Positions 17,171 through 26,151 of a stretch of 64,000 bases of DNA are shown here, piece after piece (position 1 is the first letter of the stretch; each line of letters starts with the position of its first letter). The notes beneath the pieces were generated by a model. That model did no database searches. It was given only the letters and a program-made list of their open reading frames with translations, and had not been told where the DNA came from. The stretch spans positions 6,735 to 70,734 of the forward strand of contig CAZPHD010000010.1 of NCBI GenBank assembly GCA_964586225.1, read 5' to 3'. This DNA comes from JANJUB01 sp964586225. Lineage in GTDB: Bacteria > Armatimonadota > Fimbriimonadia > Fimbriimonadales > Fimbriimonadaceae. Made by a program: the position numbers and the translations under genes.

Positions 17171-18190
17171 CTTGAATGTGTTTTGAGGGACGTCAAATCG
17201 CTCAAGATTGGGCTCATCGTCAACGCGATGCACGAGATACCAGCCTTCGCGCGATCTCCAATCGATGTTGTTCGAATCAGCCCATCGTAGTGCCATGTTC
17301 ATGAAGCGATGACGCCCGGTCCGAGCGGAGAGCCTGCAAAGGAAACCAAACGACGCTGGCGGGTGCAAACCGAAGCGTCGGGCTTCAGAGATTGAAGCGT
17401 CGACGAGGTCGGGATCGCCCATGATCGCACCTTGCCGCGCCAGCCAGATGAAGTTGGCCGCCACGACATTGGTTTCTTCCGAATGGAGATCGGGTTCGCA
17501 TTGACGAAAGATGTTTGCGAGCGTCTTGAGTCGAGGCAGCGCCTTCGATGTGGAAATCGCTGGTCCGCGATGGCGCCGACAGAAGCTGAGCAGTTGCGGG
17601 CGCATTCCAAACCGCACGCCTTTCAATAGTGCCCTCAGGTGGAGCTCGTAGTCCTGTGCAACGGGAAGCGATTCGTCGAGCCCTCCCAGGTTCTGAAGAA
17701 TCTCTCGCCGCCAGAGCGGCGCATGGATTCCCCACACCGGGTCGTGACCGAGGAATCTTCGCCGAGGTTCAGCCCCGGCAAATGTGTTCCATAGCAACTT
17801 GCCCTCGTTAGGATCGTGCTCGAAGTGGGCCATCTGACACACGGTGGCATCAAGGGACCGATCAGCCTCTAACTCCGCAACTTGAATCGCAAGCTTATCG
17901 GGATGGATCAAGTCGTCGGCGTCAAGTAGGCAGACGTAGTCGGCGCTGGTCATCGACAAGCCCGTGTTGCGGGCAGCGCACGCCCCTCGCGAGGTCTCAA
18001 ACTTCACACTACGGAAACGCGAGTCATCTCGCACGGTCCGAGCGAGAACCTCAGGAGTATCGTCAGTGCTCGCGTCGTCAACGACGATCACGTCCAGGTC
18101 GGTGTGACTCTGGCACCGAACGTTATGCAGGGTGATCGCCAGCAGATCCGACCGGTTGTGCGTCGGAATGATGACGGCGACGCGCTTCAT
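17156..18190 (-). CDS. Family 2 glycosyltransferase
   Basis: A 344-residue GT-A fold enzyme. The N-terminal VAVIIPTHNRSDLLAITL and VIVVDDASTDDTPEVLA segments bind the nucleotide sugar, and LLDADDLIHPDK (about residues 90-101) carries the metal-binding DxD. It would transfer a sugar to a growing polysaccharide on the cytoplasmic membrane face; donor and acceptor are unknown. It is the last gene of a three-gene minus-strand run (19098-20453, 18187-19101, this gene), each joined by a 4-nt overlap. Confidence 0.85.
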   Translation of the reverse strand: MKRVAVIIPTHNRSDLLAITLHNVRCQSHTDLDVIVVDDASTDDTPEVLARTVRDDSRFRSVKFETSRGACAARNTGLSMTSADYVCLLDADDLIHPDKLAIQVAELEADRSLDATVCQMAHFEHDPNEGKLLWNTFAGAEPRRRFLGHDPVWGIHAPLWRREILQNLGGLDESLPVAQDYELHLRALLKGVRFGMRPQLLSFCRRHRGPAISTSKALPRLKTLANIFRQCEPDLHSEETNVVAANFIWLARQGAIMGDPDLVDASISEARRFGLHPPASFGFLCRLSARTGRHRFMNMALRWADSNNIDWRSREGWYLVHRVDDEPNLERFDVPQNTFKPPST

Positions 18191-19101
18191 GACTGTTTAT
18201 GCAGCCTTCCCGCTTCAACAGTGTACTTACGCTCAAGGAGGGCCATCGCTTCATCAAACGCTTGTTTCTGCGAAAGATGATCGCCAAACACCCGACCACC
18301 GGTCAACGTTGCGACACTGGCCTTCTTCTTTCCGAACGGAAAGACGAGTTGGGCGAGTTCCGGCGCTACTTTCTCAGGATCTTGTTCGGACTTCCACTTT
18401 GCAACCGCACCCAGAGTGGCGTGCTCCTTGTCCATTTCGGGCGAATAGGGACGCGTGCCGAACGTGTGATAGATGATGATTCGGCAACTCACCAGCCCCG
18501 TCAGCCCGGCGCTGAGAGCGCGAAGCGCGTAGTCCGTGTCTTCACCGCTGATGAAGTCGGGCGCCCCTCGCCCCAGCCATTCATCGTAGTAGCCGACCGT
18601 CTCGAAACACCGGCGGCTGAACATGCAGTTTCCGCCCCATGCGTCGCGCTGGAGCGTCGGATGTCCCATCGTGCGGAGCCAGGTCTCCTTGGTAATGAGC
18701 TCTTCGCCCAGCATGTAGAGCTCGCTGCAGAAGCCCTCTTCTCGCTTGTGGCCAACCGGCAGAAAATACACCCCACCAAGGAAGTCGACCTGCGGGTAGG
18801 CGTTGATCGCCAGGCTGATCTGCTCAATCCACTCCGCGTTCGCTTCCTCGTCGTCGTCAATGAAGGCGATCCAATCGCCTGTGAATCGGTCGAACGCTGC
18901 ATTGCGGGCGCGGGATAAGCCCCGCACCGGCTGATGGACGAACGTCGTGTTGGCGACCGCGGGCATCCTCGACGGTAGCTCGGGATCGCCTTGGTTGATC
19001 ACGATGACCTCGTGCGGTGCAACTGTCTGGCGTTCGAGGGATCGCAACGTGTGGGCCAGTGTGTCGCGCCCAACGGTCGGAATACCGACGGAGATCTTCA
19101 T
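18187..19101 (-). CDS. Family 2 glycosyltransferase
   Basis: A 304-residue GT2 protein with the N-terminal motif VGIPTVGRDTLAHTLRSL, the base-binding VIVINQGDPEL and an acidic metal site IAFIDDDEEANAEW (about residues 77-90). The later GGNCMFSRRCFETVG and SGEDTDYALRAL segments are the usual acceptor-side motifs (the ED pair is likely the catalytic base). It is joined by 4-nt overlaps to the UDP-sugar dehydrogenase before it and the glycosyltransferase after it, so the three are surely co-translated for exopolysaccharide assembly. Confidence 0.86.
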   Translation of the reverse strand: MKISVGIPTVGRDTLAHTLRSLERQTVAPHEVIVINQGDPELPSRMPAVANTTFVHQPVRGLSRARNAAFDRFTGDWIAFIDDDEEANAEWIEQISLAINAYPQVDFLGGVYFLPVGHKREEGFCSELYMLGEELITKETWLRTMGHPTLQRDAWGGNCMFSRRCFETVGYYDEWLGRGAPDFISGEDTDYALRALSAGLTGLVSCRIIIYHTFGTRPYSPEMDKEHATLGAVAKWKSEQDPEKVAPELAQLVFPFGKKKASVATLTGGRVFGDHLSQKQAFDEAMALLERKYTVEAGRLHKQS

Positions 19102-20453
19102 GCCTTGATCACGTTAGCGGCCGGCGTTCGATACCGACCTCGGGTGTCCACGAGGAGCTTGGCGTGCTGCTGAATCATCGCAAAGTCGAACGCATCGTGG
19201 TCGGTTGAGAGCAGAACGCAGTCATATCCGGCGACGACTTCGGGCGTGAGCACGACCGAGGTCATGTCGAACTTGTGTCGACGCTTGACCGGGAAGGTCG
19301 GCACATGCGGATCGCTGTAGTCCACTTCCGCGCCGAGGCGGTCGAGCTGCGCAATCAGCTCCGCTGACGGGGTCTCTCGCGAATCGTCGATATTCTTCTT
19401 ATAAGCAATCCCGAGGACGAGGATGCGCGAGCCCTTGATGCTCTTGGCGGCATCGTTCAGCGCCAGGCCAACCTTCTGCACGACCCATTCGGGCATGCGC
19501 GAGTTGATCTCGCCCGCGAGCTCAATGAAGCGAGTGTGCATCTCGTATTCGTGGGCCTTCCAGGTGAGATAGAAAGGATCGATGGGAATGCAGTGACCAC
19601 CCAGACCGGGACCCGGATAGAACGGTGTGTATCCGAACGGCTTGGTCGCCGCCGCGTCGATGACCTCCCAGATGTCGATCCCCATCCGGTCGGCAACCAT
19701 CTTGAGCTCGTTCACGAGACCGATGTTCACGGCGCGGTAGACGTTCTCGAGAATCTTGGTCAGTTCGGCGGCTTTGGTCGAGGAGACGGGCACCACGCGA
19801 TCAATGACCGCTCCGTAGAGCGCAACGCCCACTTCGAGACAAGCGGGGGTGTGACCACCCACCACCTTCGGGATCGTGCGGGTGCTGAAGTTCGGATTGC
19901 CCGGATCTTCTCGCTCCGGCGAGAACACTACATAGGCGGACTCTCCGACCACGAGCCCCGCGGCTTCTACTCGGGGAACAATCTCTTCTTCGGTCGTGCC
20001 GGGATAGGTCGTGCTCTCTAAACTCACCACCTGGCCCTCACGCAGATAGGGCTGCATCGCGACCATCGTGTTGATCACGTAGCTAAGATCAGGCTCTCGA
20101 TGCTTTCCGAGTGGAGTTGGAACGCAGATGATCAGGGCGTCGCACTCGGCACAAGCGGCGAAATCAGTCGTCGGCTTCATCAGGCCGCTGTTCATCATGT
20201 CGGCGATCTTGTCGTCGCCGAGGTGCTTGATGTAAGAGCTGCGGGCTTCAAGGGCCACAATCTTCTTCGGATCGACATCGATGCCAATGACGCGGTACCC
20301 CGCTTCGACAAAGCGCATGGCGAGGGGTAGACCAACATATCCCAGCCCGAGAATGCCGATGACGGCTTGCCGATCATTGATGCGTTGAGTCAGAGGCTGG
20401 GTGCTCATAAGAGGTGCTGGAGTCGGCTCTATCGAGTTCGCCACCATATGCAT
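19098..20453 (-). CDS. UDP-sugar 6-dehydrogenase (WbpA/UDP-GlcNAc dehydrogenase type)
   Basis: A 451-residue NAD-dependent dehydrogenase that oxidises C6 of a UDP-sugar to a uronic acid. The NAD-binding Rossmann motif IGILGLGYVGLPLAMRF lies at about residues 32-48, the central dimer helix contains ENVYRAVNIGLVNELKM, and the catalytic Cys is in GLGGHCIPIDPFYL. That last motif is typical of the UDP-GlcNAc/UDP-ManNAc dehydrogenases (WbpA, WbpO) rather than UDP-glucose dehydrogenase. The first 15 residues may not be translated, since an internal ATG at 20408 also fits. It supplies an acidic amino-sugar for the glycosyltransferases encoded downstream. Confidence 0.88.
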   Translation of the reverse strand: MHMVANSIEPTPAPLMSTQPLTQRINDRQAVIGILGLGYVGLPLAMRFVEAGYRVIGIDVDPKKIVALEARSSYIKHLGDDKIADMMNSGLMKPTTDFAACAECDALIICVPTPLGKHREPDLSYVINTMVAMQPYLREGQVVSLESTTYPGTTEEEIVPRVEAAGLVVGESAYVVFSPEREDPGNPNFSTRTIPKVVGGHTPACLEVGVALYGAVIDRVVPVSSTKAAELTKILENVYRAVNIGLVNELKMVADRMGIDIWEVIDAAATKPFGYTPFYPGPGLGGHCIPIDPFYLTWKAHEYEMHTRFIELAGEINSRMPEWVVQKVGLALNDAAKSIKGSRILVLGIAYKKNIDDSRETPSAELIAQLDRLGAEVDYSDPHVPTFPVKRRHKFDMTSVVLTPEVVAGYDCVLLSTDHDAFDFAMIQQHAKLLVDTRGRYRTPAANVIKA

Positions 20454-20523
20454 GATCGGTCAAACTCTGCCAAAATTGTACCGCTGGCCCCCCATGGCCT
20501 GCTTCATGCGCGTCAATTCCTAG

Positions 20524-21378
20524 ATGGCCGAACACGCTCCCAAAGTCTCCGTGGTCTTGCCGACGTACAGCCGGTCCGATCTTCTACCGGGTGCCATTGA
20601 CAGCATCCTTGCCCAGACCTTCACGGATTGGGAGCTCATCGTCGTGGACGACGGCTCGACCGACGACACGCCGGAGGTCATCAAGCGCTACGAGGCCCAG
20701 GATACGCGCATTCGTTCCATCCGCAACAATCCGAACAAGAAGTTGCCCGCCTCGCTCAATGTTGGAAGCGACGCTGCCCTAGGTAAGTACATCACCTGGA
20801 CATCCGACGACAACTTCTTCAGGCCAACAGCCCTGCAGCGCATGGTCGAAGAACTCGACGCCGATCCTGAGGTGGGCGTCGTGTACGCCGACTGCATGCT
20901 CATTGACGATGACCTGAAGGAGCAAGGGATCGCCGAGGTTGACGGCCATGAGACGTTGTTGCTGTGGAACTGTGTCCGCGGTTGCTTCATGTACCGGCGC
21001 GAAGTCCACGAGAAGCTCAAGGGCTACGATGTTGATCGCTTCTTGGTGGAAGATTGGGACTTCTGGCTGCGGGCGTCGCTCTACTTCAAGCTCAAGCCCA
21101 TCAAGGAAGACCTGTATCTCTATCGAATGCACGAGCGTTCACTCACCCAGACGCGGCTTGCCGACATCCACAAGCGCACGGCGCTGCTTATCGAAGAGTA
21201 TCTCGCCAAGGTGCCCTATGCAAGGGGTGAGACGCTTCTCAAATCGAGATTTCAGCTGATTCACTATGGCAAGATGTCCAAGATGCCAGGCTTCATGCTC
21301 AAGCACGCCGCCCTGGCCTTTGTCCAAAGCCCTTTGCGAACGATCTCGCACATCACGAAAAAACTGCTCCGGCGCTAA
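20524..21378 (+). CDS. Family 2 glycosyltransferase
   Basis: A 284-residue GT2 enzyme: VSVVLPTYSRSDLLPGAIDS at the N-terminus, LIVVDDGSTDDTPEVI, and a metal-site TWTSDDNFFRP (about residues 91-101). VEDWDFWLR near residue 175 supplies the likely catalytic Asp. It stands alone on the plus strand between two minus-strand polysaccharide operons. Its last codons (LLRR and stop) form one arm and the loop of the hairpin at 21364-21390, which terminates the opposing gene. Confidence 0.85.
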   Translation: MAEHAPKVSVVLPTYSRSDLLPGAIDSILAQTFTDWELIVVDDGSTDDTPEVIKRYEAQDTRIRSIRNNPNKKLPASLNVGSDAALGKYITWTSDDNFFRPTALQRMVEELDADPEVGVVYADCMLIDDDLKEQGIAEVDGHETLLLWNCVRGCFMYRREVHEKLKGYDVDRFLVEDWDFWLRASLYFKLKPIKEDLYLYRMHERSLTQTRLADIHKRTALLIEEYLAKVPYARGETLLKSRFQLIHYGKMSKMPGFMLKHAALAFVQSPLRTISHITKKLLRR

Positions 21379-21390
21379 GCGCCGGAGCAG
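21364..21390 (-). terminator. Intrinsic terminator inside the 3' end of a convergent gene
   Basis: A perfect 12-bp stem (CTGCTCCGGCGC and its complement) with a 3-nt loop that is the TAA stop of the plus-strand glycosyltransferase. On the minus strand it is followed directly by six Ts, so it terminates the Wzz-like gene 26 nt downstream of that gene's stop. The U-tract is encoded by the lysine codons of the other gene. Confidence 0.88.
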
Positions 21391-21415
21391 ACCTATCTGA
21401 CTCGCTTCGACGAGG

Positions 21416-23431
21416 TTACGCGTCGAGCGACTTGGGATCGTCGCGTTCAATCAAGCTCGGGTCGGCACTCTCGGTCACAACGGCCAGATCCGATGAGCGG
21501 GTGAAGGCCACGGTGACGAGCGGGCATCCGGCTTCCTTAAGCGCTTGCTGTGCTTGAAGGAACTCCACCGACTTCGTCTTGCCTGCGCGGACGAGAAGGA
21601 TTACTTCGTCGACATGGGGCGCGAGGAAGGCGTATTCGGCGGACTTGGATGTGGGCTCGAGGTCCACGATGGTGAGATCGGCTTCTTGGTCACGGATAGC
21701 GGGAGCAACCTCGGGGCTTCTCTCGCCGCTGAGACCCAGGAATGACTCAACGCTCATGCCTTTGATCAGCGGAGAAACCTCGACCACTTCGTTCTGCGAA
21801 GGCTGACGTCCCGCCAAGCGAGCCAGCGCACCGCGCGGGTCGCATTCAACCAACAGCACTCGCGAGCCATGCCGCGCTCCGGCGACGGCAAGGTTGATGG
21901 CCGTAGTTGAAGCGCCAGCATCCTTGGTCAGACCCACAATGGCCACGCGGTAGGGTCGGGCAGTGCTGCGCAAGTGATTTGCCAGCAACGTCTCATACGA
22001 CTCTTGCGGTGCCTTGCTCAGGCCGCGGTAGGGCGTTCGAAGCTCGGGCACCATGCGGTAGACCGGGCGGAACGCGAGTTGGTTGAGCTGGGCCAGCGAT
22101 CGAACCGGCTGGCGCTTCGCTTCAGTCGCGAGCATCGAAAGGATGCCAAGAATGCCCCCAGCGACGATTCCGAACATCATGTTGATGACGATTTTCGGGC
22201 TTACCGGGTCCGGCAGAGCGACGGCTGAGGTCTGTTCGCGAACCGGCGTGATACGACCTGTCTGAGCGGCCTTCAACGTCTTAAGTCGGTCGGCGTAGCC
22301 TTGATAGACGCGCTCCAAGGCGAGCTGTTGTCGATTCAGCTTTGCCAGCTTCGACTGGGCGGCCGGGAGCTTACTCATAAAGCTCTCCTTCTCCGCGACA
22401 ATTCGATTGGCGTTTTCGACACGCGCCTGTAGACCGGTCACCATAGCCTTGGCCTCGGCCAAAGTGTTCATGAGCTGAGTGCGGTTCGTGTTGGGAACCG
22501 TGGTGGACTGTCCCTCAACGTATTGCGGCGTGGCGTCAAGCTGCGCCTTGATCGCATTGATCCGCTCTTGAGAGGCACGAACTTCTTCACGCTCAGGCAG
22601 ATAGCGTTCCGATAGCAAGGCGTGGGCTGTTCGCGCCTCAAGCAAGTCGGTCGTGAACTTCTGATGCAAAGGGTTGAGGACCTTGGCGTCGCCACCCGCC
22701 TGCATCTTGTCCAACTTGGATAGCGCGGTTTCGAGGTCGTTCGCACGAAGTCGAGCGGTCACCAAATCCAGCTGGGCCATGTCGCGCGTGTTCTTGATGG
22801 TGTTGAGGTTTTGCGTTTCGGACGCGATCTGAGTGGCCATGTCGGCCAGGCCAAGCTCAATCTTAACCTTTTCTGTTTCAGCATCGATGGTGTTGAGCTG
22901 GTTGTCGATGTCACCGATCTGCGTTTCTAGGAACTGGATGGCTCGGCTGGCAAGTTCGCGAGTGTTCGTGTTGTTCTTGTCGTTAAAAGCGATGTTGATT
23001 TCGCGCGCGACCGACTGAGCAAGCTCACGATCGGTCAACCGGACTCGCAACCCAATGATGTCCGAAGTCGCTTCCGCCGTGACCGTGATGGAGTCCATCA
23101 GATCGGGGGGATAGATTGGCGAGTTCGGGTTCTCCATGGGATCACCTTCACCGCGCTGAGACGCAACTCTTCGAGCCGCTTCGAGAACCGTGCCAAACGA
23201 AGTCAGCTGCTGTACCTGTGTGGTCAGCGAGCGAGAACGTCCGAAGTCGATCAAGTCAGAGACCGACGCTTCCGCGTTGTTCATTGCCACCGTGGGCACA
23301 ATCGGCTTCTGGTCGATCAGGATTTCCATGATCGCCTCGTACTTCTTGGGCACGATCATGGAGACCGCCAAGGCGATCGCCGCTCCACCTGCCGCAAACA
23401 ACAACAACCTTAACCAGTAGGACTTAATCAA
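21416..23431 (-). CDS. Wzz/GumC-type polysaccharide co-polymerase with degenerate BY-kinase domain
   Basis: A 671-residue membrane protein that likely sets chain length or drives export of the exopolysaccharide. It has a first membrane segment (about residues 7-27), a large periplasmic coiled coil (about 150-390), a Pro-rich second segment (LPDPVSPKIVINMMFGIVAG, about 405-424) and a cytoplasmic domain resembling bacterial tyrosine kinases. That domain's P-loop reads TKDAGASTTA, keeping the outer lysine but lacking the lysine before S/T. The DxD-type motif is LLVECDP, and there is no C-terminal tyrosine cluster. So it is probably kinase-dead. The start is TTG with GAGG upstream. Confidence 0.82.
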   Translation of the reverse strand: MIKSYWLRLLLFAAGGAAIALAVSMIVPKKYEAIMEILIDQKPIVPTVAMNNAEASVSDLIDFGRSRSLTTQVQQLTSFGTVLEAARRVASQRGEGDPMENPNSPIYPPDLMDSITVTAEATSDIIGLRVRLTDRELAQSVAREINIAFNDKNNTNTRELASRAIQFLETQIGDIDNQLNTIDAETEKVKIELGLADMATQIASETQNLNTIKNTRDMAQLDLVTARLRANDLETALSKLDKMQAGGDAKVLNPLHQKFTTDLLEARTAHALLSERYLPEREEVRASQERINAIKAQLDATPQYVEGQSTTVPNTNRTQLMNTLAEAKAMVTGLQARVENANRIVAEKESFMSKLPAAQSKLAKLNRQQLALERVYQGYADRLKTLKAAQTGRITPVREQTSAVALPDPVSPKIVINMMFGIVAGGILGILSMLATEAKRQPVRSLAQLNQLAFRPVYRMVPELRTPYRGLSKAPQESYETLLANHLRSTARPYRVAIVGLTKDAGASTTAINLAVAGARHGSRVLLVECDPRGALARLAGRQPSQNEVVEVSPLIKGMSVESFLGLSGERSPEVAPAIRDQEADLTIVDLEPTSKSAEYAFLAPHVDEVILLVRAGKTKSVEFLQAQQALKEAGCPLVTVAFTRSSDLAVVTESADPSLIERDDPKSLDA

Positions 23432-23559
23432 CTCGCTACCTCAACGCCTCACTTGATTATCGGCATCCGACTGATCCGATATGGAGTCTCAACAAACAAA
23501 GACGGTGCAAAGACTCCCAGAAGCGCCTCAACTCTCGTAAGTTTACCGGGATCGGTGAA

Positions 23560-24999
23560 CTAGAGCGTTCGGTAGATGTCTTTCAAGCCCGAGATGGAGT
23601 AGCCGAGCCGCCAGTTTCCAAGCCGAATTGCCGCCAACACACCTAAGTGGAGAATGACCGCGAGCCCTCCGCCGATGAGGAGTTGTATCCACGGCGCGAC
23701 GGGCATCCAACGAGCTGCCACCACCAGACCGACGGCAGGAAGCGTGCTGGCTACACTCCTGCCGACCATGAATGCATCTTGCCGGTTGGGCCGCAGAGTT
23801 GCCCACGCGAACAACAGGTTCAACACATAAACGGTGATTGCGCCGTAGGTCAAGAACTCGACAAACTGGATCAGAGTCCCGTTGGCCCAAACGCTGGCGA
23901 TGCCCGCAACTGCGATCGCGTATCCGGGCAGCCACGACAAAGCATGAAGCCCCGGGCGCCCGCAGGCAACGAGAGCGGTACCCGCTGCCGACCCGATCGA
24001 GCGAAAGCCAAGATAGTAAGCTAGCACGCCCAGGGTTGGACCGGCCGCTTCAAAACCGCGCGGATACAAGATGCTGATGATTGCGTTCGAATGCGCGCCC
24101 ACCAACACATAGACGGGGATCGCGAAGAGCGACACGGCGGCGATCGTGCGTGCGAAGAGATGCGCCTGTCGGTCCCGCTGGTCCACAGCCCGGCTGAATG
24201 CCACGAACATCGTTCGCGAGATGGGAGCAGTGATCAAATCGAAAGGCTTCGCGGCGATATTGAACGCAACCCAGTAAGCACCATTTGCCGATTGACCTAG
24301 GGCCTTGCCGATCACGGCATAGTCAGCCATGGTGTACACCGTGTAGGAGATGTTGGCCCCGAGGTTTGCGAAGGAGGCCCGGAACAGGCGTCCAAACACG
24401 GTCAGATCGAATGCGGGCGCGATCCAGCCGGAAGCGCGGATGACGAGGGCTAGATACACAACGCCGCGAAGCACCATCTGGATGAGCAGGGCGAACAGTC
24501 CAAACCCGGTTAACGCCAAGCCTAAGGCAACCGAATAACCGATGCCGGTCGCAACGACATCGGCCAGCCCCGCCTCGCGAAACCGCGCTTGCTTTACAAG
24601 GCGGCTTCCCGGAATTGAAGCGAGCGAGCCGATGAGCATGGTGGTTGCCGTCCAGTAGAGTGCCTGAGACATTTCAGGCACCGCATAGAACCTAGACACC
24701 GCACCCGATGCGACTGCCGTCAACAGCGCAAAGAAGAACCCCAGCATTACGGCTAAGCCGTGGTAGTTACGCTCATCCCCGTGCTGGTGCTCGGTATCGG
24801 CGATGTACGTGATTGCGAGGCCGCCATCGCGAAACAGCTCGGTCACTGTATAGAGTGCGATGGCGATACCGAACGTCCCGACCGCCTTGACGCCAACCTG
24901 GCCAGTGATGATAATCCCAATGATCGGAAAGATCACTTTGGAGACCATTGAGAACAGCATCAACCATGCCGCACCCTTGCTCACCGTGGCCTTATCCAA
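23560..24999 (-). CDS. Wzx-like polysaccharide/lipid-linked oligosaccharide flippase
   Basis: A 479-residue integral membrane protein with about 12-14 hydrophobic segments in the MVF/MATE-like layout of Wzx and RfbX proteins. The N-terminal KGAAWLMLFSMVSKVIFPII and the paired segments around residues 80-190 are typical. It would flip an undecaprenol-linked sugar unit across the cytoplasmic membrane. It shares its strand with the Wzz-like gene 128 nt downstream, which together with five glycosyltransferase or sugar-nucleotide genes points to a Wzx/Wzy-type pathway; no Wzy polymerase was recognised in this window. Confidence 0.82.
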   Translation of the reverse strand: MDKATVSKGAAWLMLFSMVSKVIFPIIGIIITGQVGVKAVGTFGIAIALYTVTELFRDGGLAITYIADTEHQHGDERNYHGLAVMLGFFFALLTAVASGAVSRFYAVPEMSQALYWTATTMLIGSLASIPGSRLVKQARFREAGLADVVATGIGYSVALGLALTGFGLFALLIQMVLRGVVYLALVIRASGWIAPAFDLTVFGRLFRASFANLGANISYTVYTMADYAVIGKALGQSANGAYWVAFNIAAKPFDLITAPISRTMFVAFSRAVDQRDRQAHLFARTIAAVSLFAIPVYVLVGAHSNAIISILYPRGFEAAGPTLGVLAYYLGFRSIGSAAGTALVACGRPGLHALSWLPGYAIAVAGIASVWANGTLIQFVEFLTYGAITVYVLNLLFAWATLRPNRQDAFMVGRSVASTLPAVGLVVAARWMPVAPWIQLLIGGGLAVILHLGVLAAIRLGNWRLGYSISGLKDIYRTL

Positions 25000-25042
25000 A
25001 GTCGTTCACCCTACAAGCATCGGAAGAATCGGGCGAGCCTTG

Positions 25043-25048
25043 TATACT
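25043..25048 (+). promoter_or_regulatory. -10 box (TATACT) for a probably leaderless glycosyltransferase message
   Basis: TATACT ends 14 nt before the ATG at 25063, and no ribosome site lies between. Transcription would start about 8 nt before the ATG, giving a near-leaderless mRNA. No good -35 box is visible 16-18 nt upstream. Confidence 0.35.
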
Positions 25049-25062
25049 CCCCTCTCCACCTT

Positions 25063-26151
25063 ATGAAAGTCGCCTTCTGCATCCGACCCGACTGGGAAAC
25101 CACTCACGGGGGCGACAGCGTTCAACTGGTCAAGACGGTCGAAGCGCTTCAAAGTCACCACGGGGTTCAGGCGACGATCGTGACCGATCCCGGCGATGCC
25201 GCGATTAGGGATGCCGAAGTCGTGCACGTGTTCAACATTCAAACTGAGGAGATCAGTTCCGCCTTTGGCCGAGCGGCAAACAAGGCTGGGCGTCCGTATG
25301 TGGTGTCCACAATCTACTGGGACCTGCGCCATGCCCGGTTTGTCGATATGATGGGTACGCGGGTTCCGTCGCCGGCCTGGAAGGCCCTCAAGGGAGCTTT
25401 CGATGTGTTGAGCCGGATCGCGGGAGCGACCCTTGGTCGACCGCGGTACGCCCAGCCCTCGCGGCGTAGGTTGGTGCGTGAGTTGCTGACCGGGGCGGCT
25501 GCGCTCTTGCCCAACTCGCAAGAAGAAGCCCAGATGGTGGCTCGCGACTTTGGATTCGACCATGCCGTTGTCCAGCCCGTCGTCAATGCGATTGATACCT
25601 CCCTGTTCACGCCTCCAGTCGCTGATGGTGCTCGCGATGGCGCGTGTAATGTGGGTCGAGTTCAGCCGATCAAGAATCAGCTCGGGGTCGTCGCGGCTCT
25701 CGCCGACCTGCCAGTTCGATTGACCATTGTAGGGGCCGAACATGATGCGTCGTATGCCGCGAAGGTCCGCGCGGTGGCCTCACCGCAGGTTGAGTTCATT
25801 TCCCGGCTTGCCCCGGCGGACGTGGCCGCTTTACTCCAGCGTTCTTCGGTTCACCTGTTGCCGTCATTTCGCGAGTCGCCGGGGTTGTCAACGCTGGAGG
25901 CTCTTGCGTGCGGGTGCAGGGTCGTCGTGTCCTCGGCCGAGTTCTGCCCGGTGCAAACCTACTTTGGCGACCTCGTGAACACGTCCGTGTTCGTCTGCGA
26001 CCCCTATGACCCGGACTCGATTCGTCGCTCGACCGAATCCGCGCTCGCATCGACTGCGCAACCTGACATGACCGCGTGGCGAAGTCGTTTCACGTGGGAG
26101 CAAGCCGCCGAAGACACCATGGCCGGATACCAGAGGGCACTCGACTCATGA
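25063..26151 (+). CDS. Family 4 glycosyltransferase
   Basis: A 362-residue GT-B fold enzyme with two Rossmann domains. The N-terminal half has the glycine loop in WETTHGGDSVQLVKTV. The C-terminal half has the sugar-nucleotide site, including the retaining-enzyme E-x7-E motif in RESPGLSTLEALACGCRVVV (about residues 266-285), typical of GT4. It likely acts in the exopolysaccharide pathway with its minus-strand neighbours. It overlaps trmFO by ATGA, an odd coupling of a sugar transferase to a tRNA modification gene. Confidence 0.85.
   Translation: MKVAFCIRPDWETTHGGDSVQLVKTVEALQSHHGVQATIVTDPGDAAIRDAEVVHVFNIQTEEISSAFGRAANKAGRPYVVSTIYWDLRHARFVDMMGTRVPSPAWKALKGAFDVLSRIAGATLGRPRYAQPSRRRLVRELLTGAAALLPNSQEEAQMVARDFGFDHAVVQPVVNAIDTSLFTPPVADGARDGACNVGRVQPIKNQLGVVAALADLPVRLTIVGAEHDASYAAKVRAVASPQVEFISRLAPADVAALLQRSSVHLLPSFRESPGLSTLEALACGCRVVVSSAEFCPVQTYFGDLVNTSVFVCDPYDPDSIRRSTESALASTAQPDMTAWRSRFTWEQAAEDTMAGYQRALDS

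Noticed and set aside
26076..26147. A 24-residue N-terminal extension of TrmFO
   Set aside because: It overlaps the upstream glycosyltransferase gene and would precede the standard FAD-binding start; ATG 26148 fits the ATGA overlap pattern.
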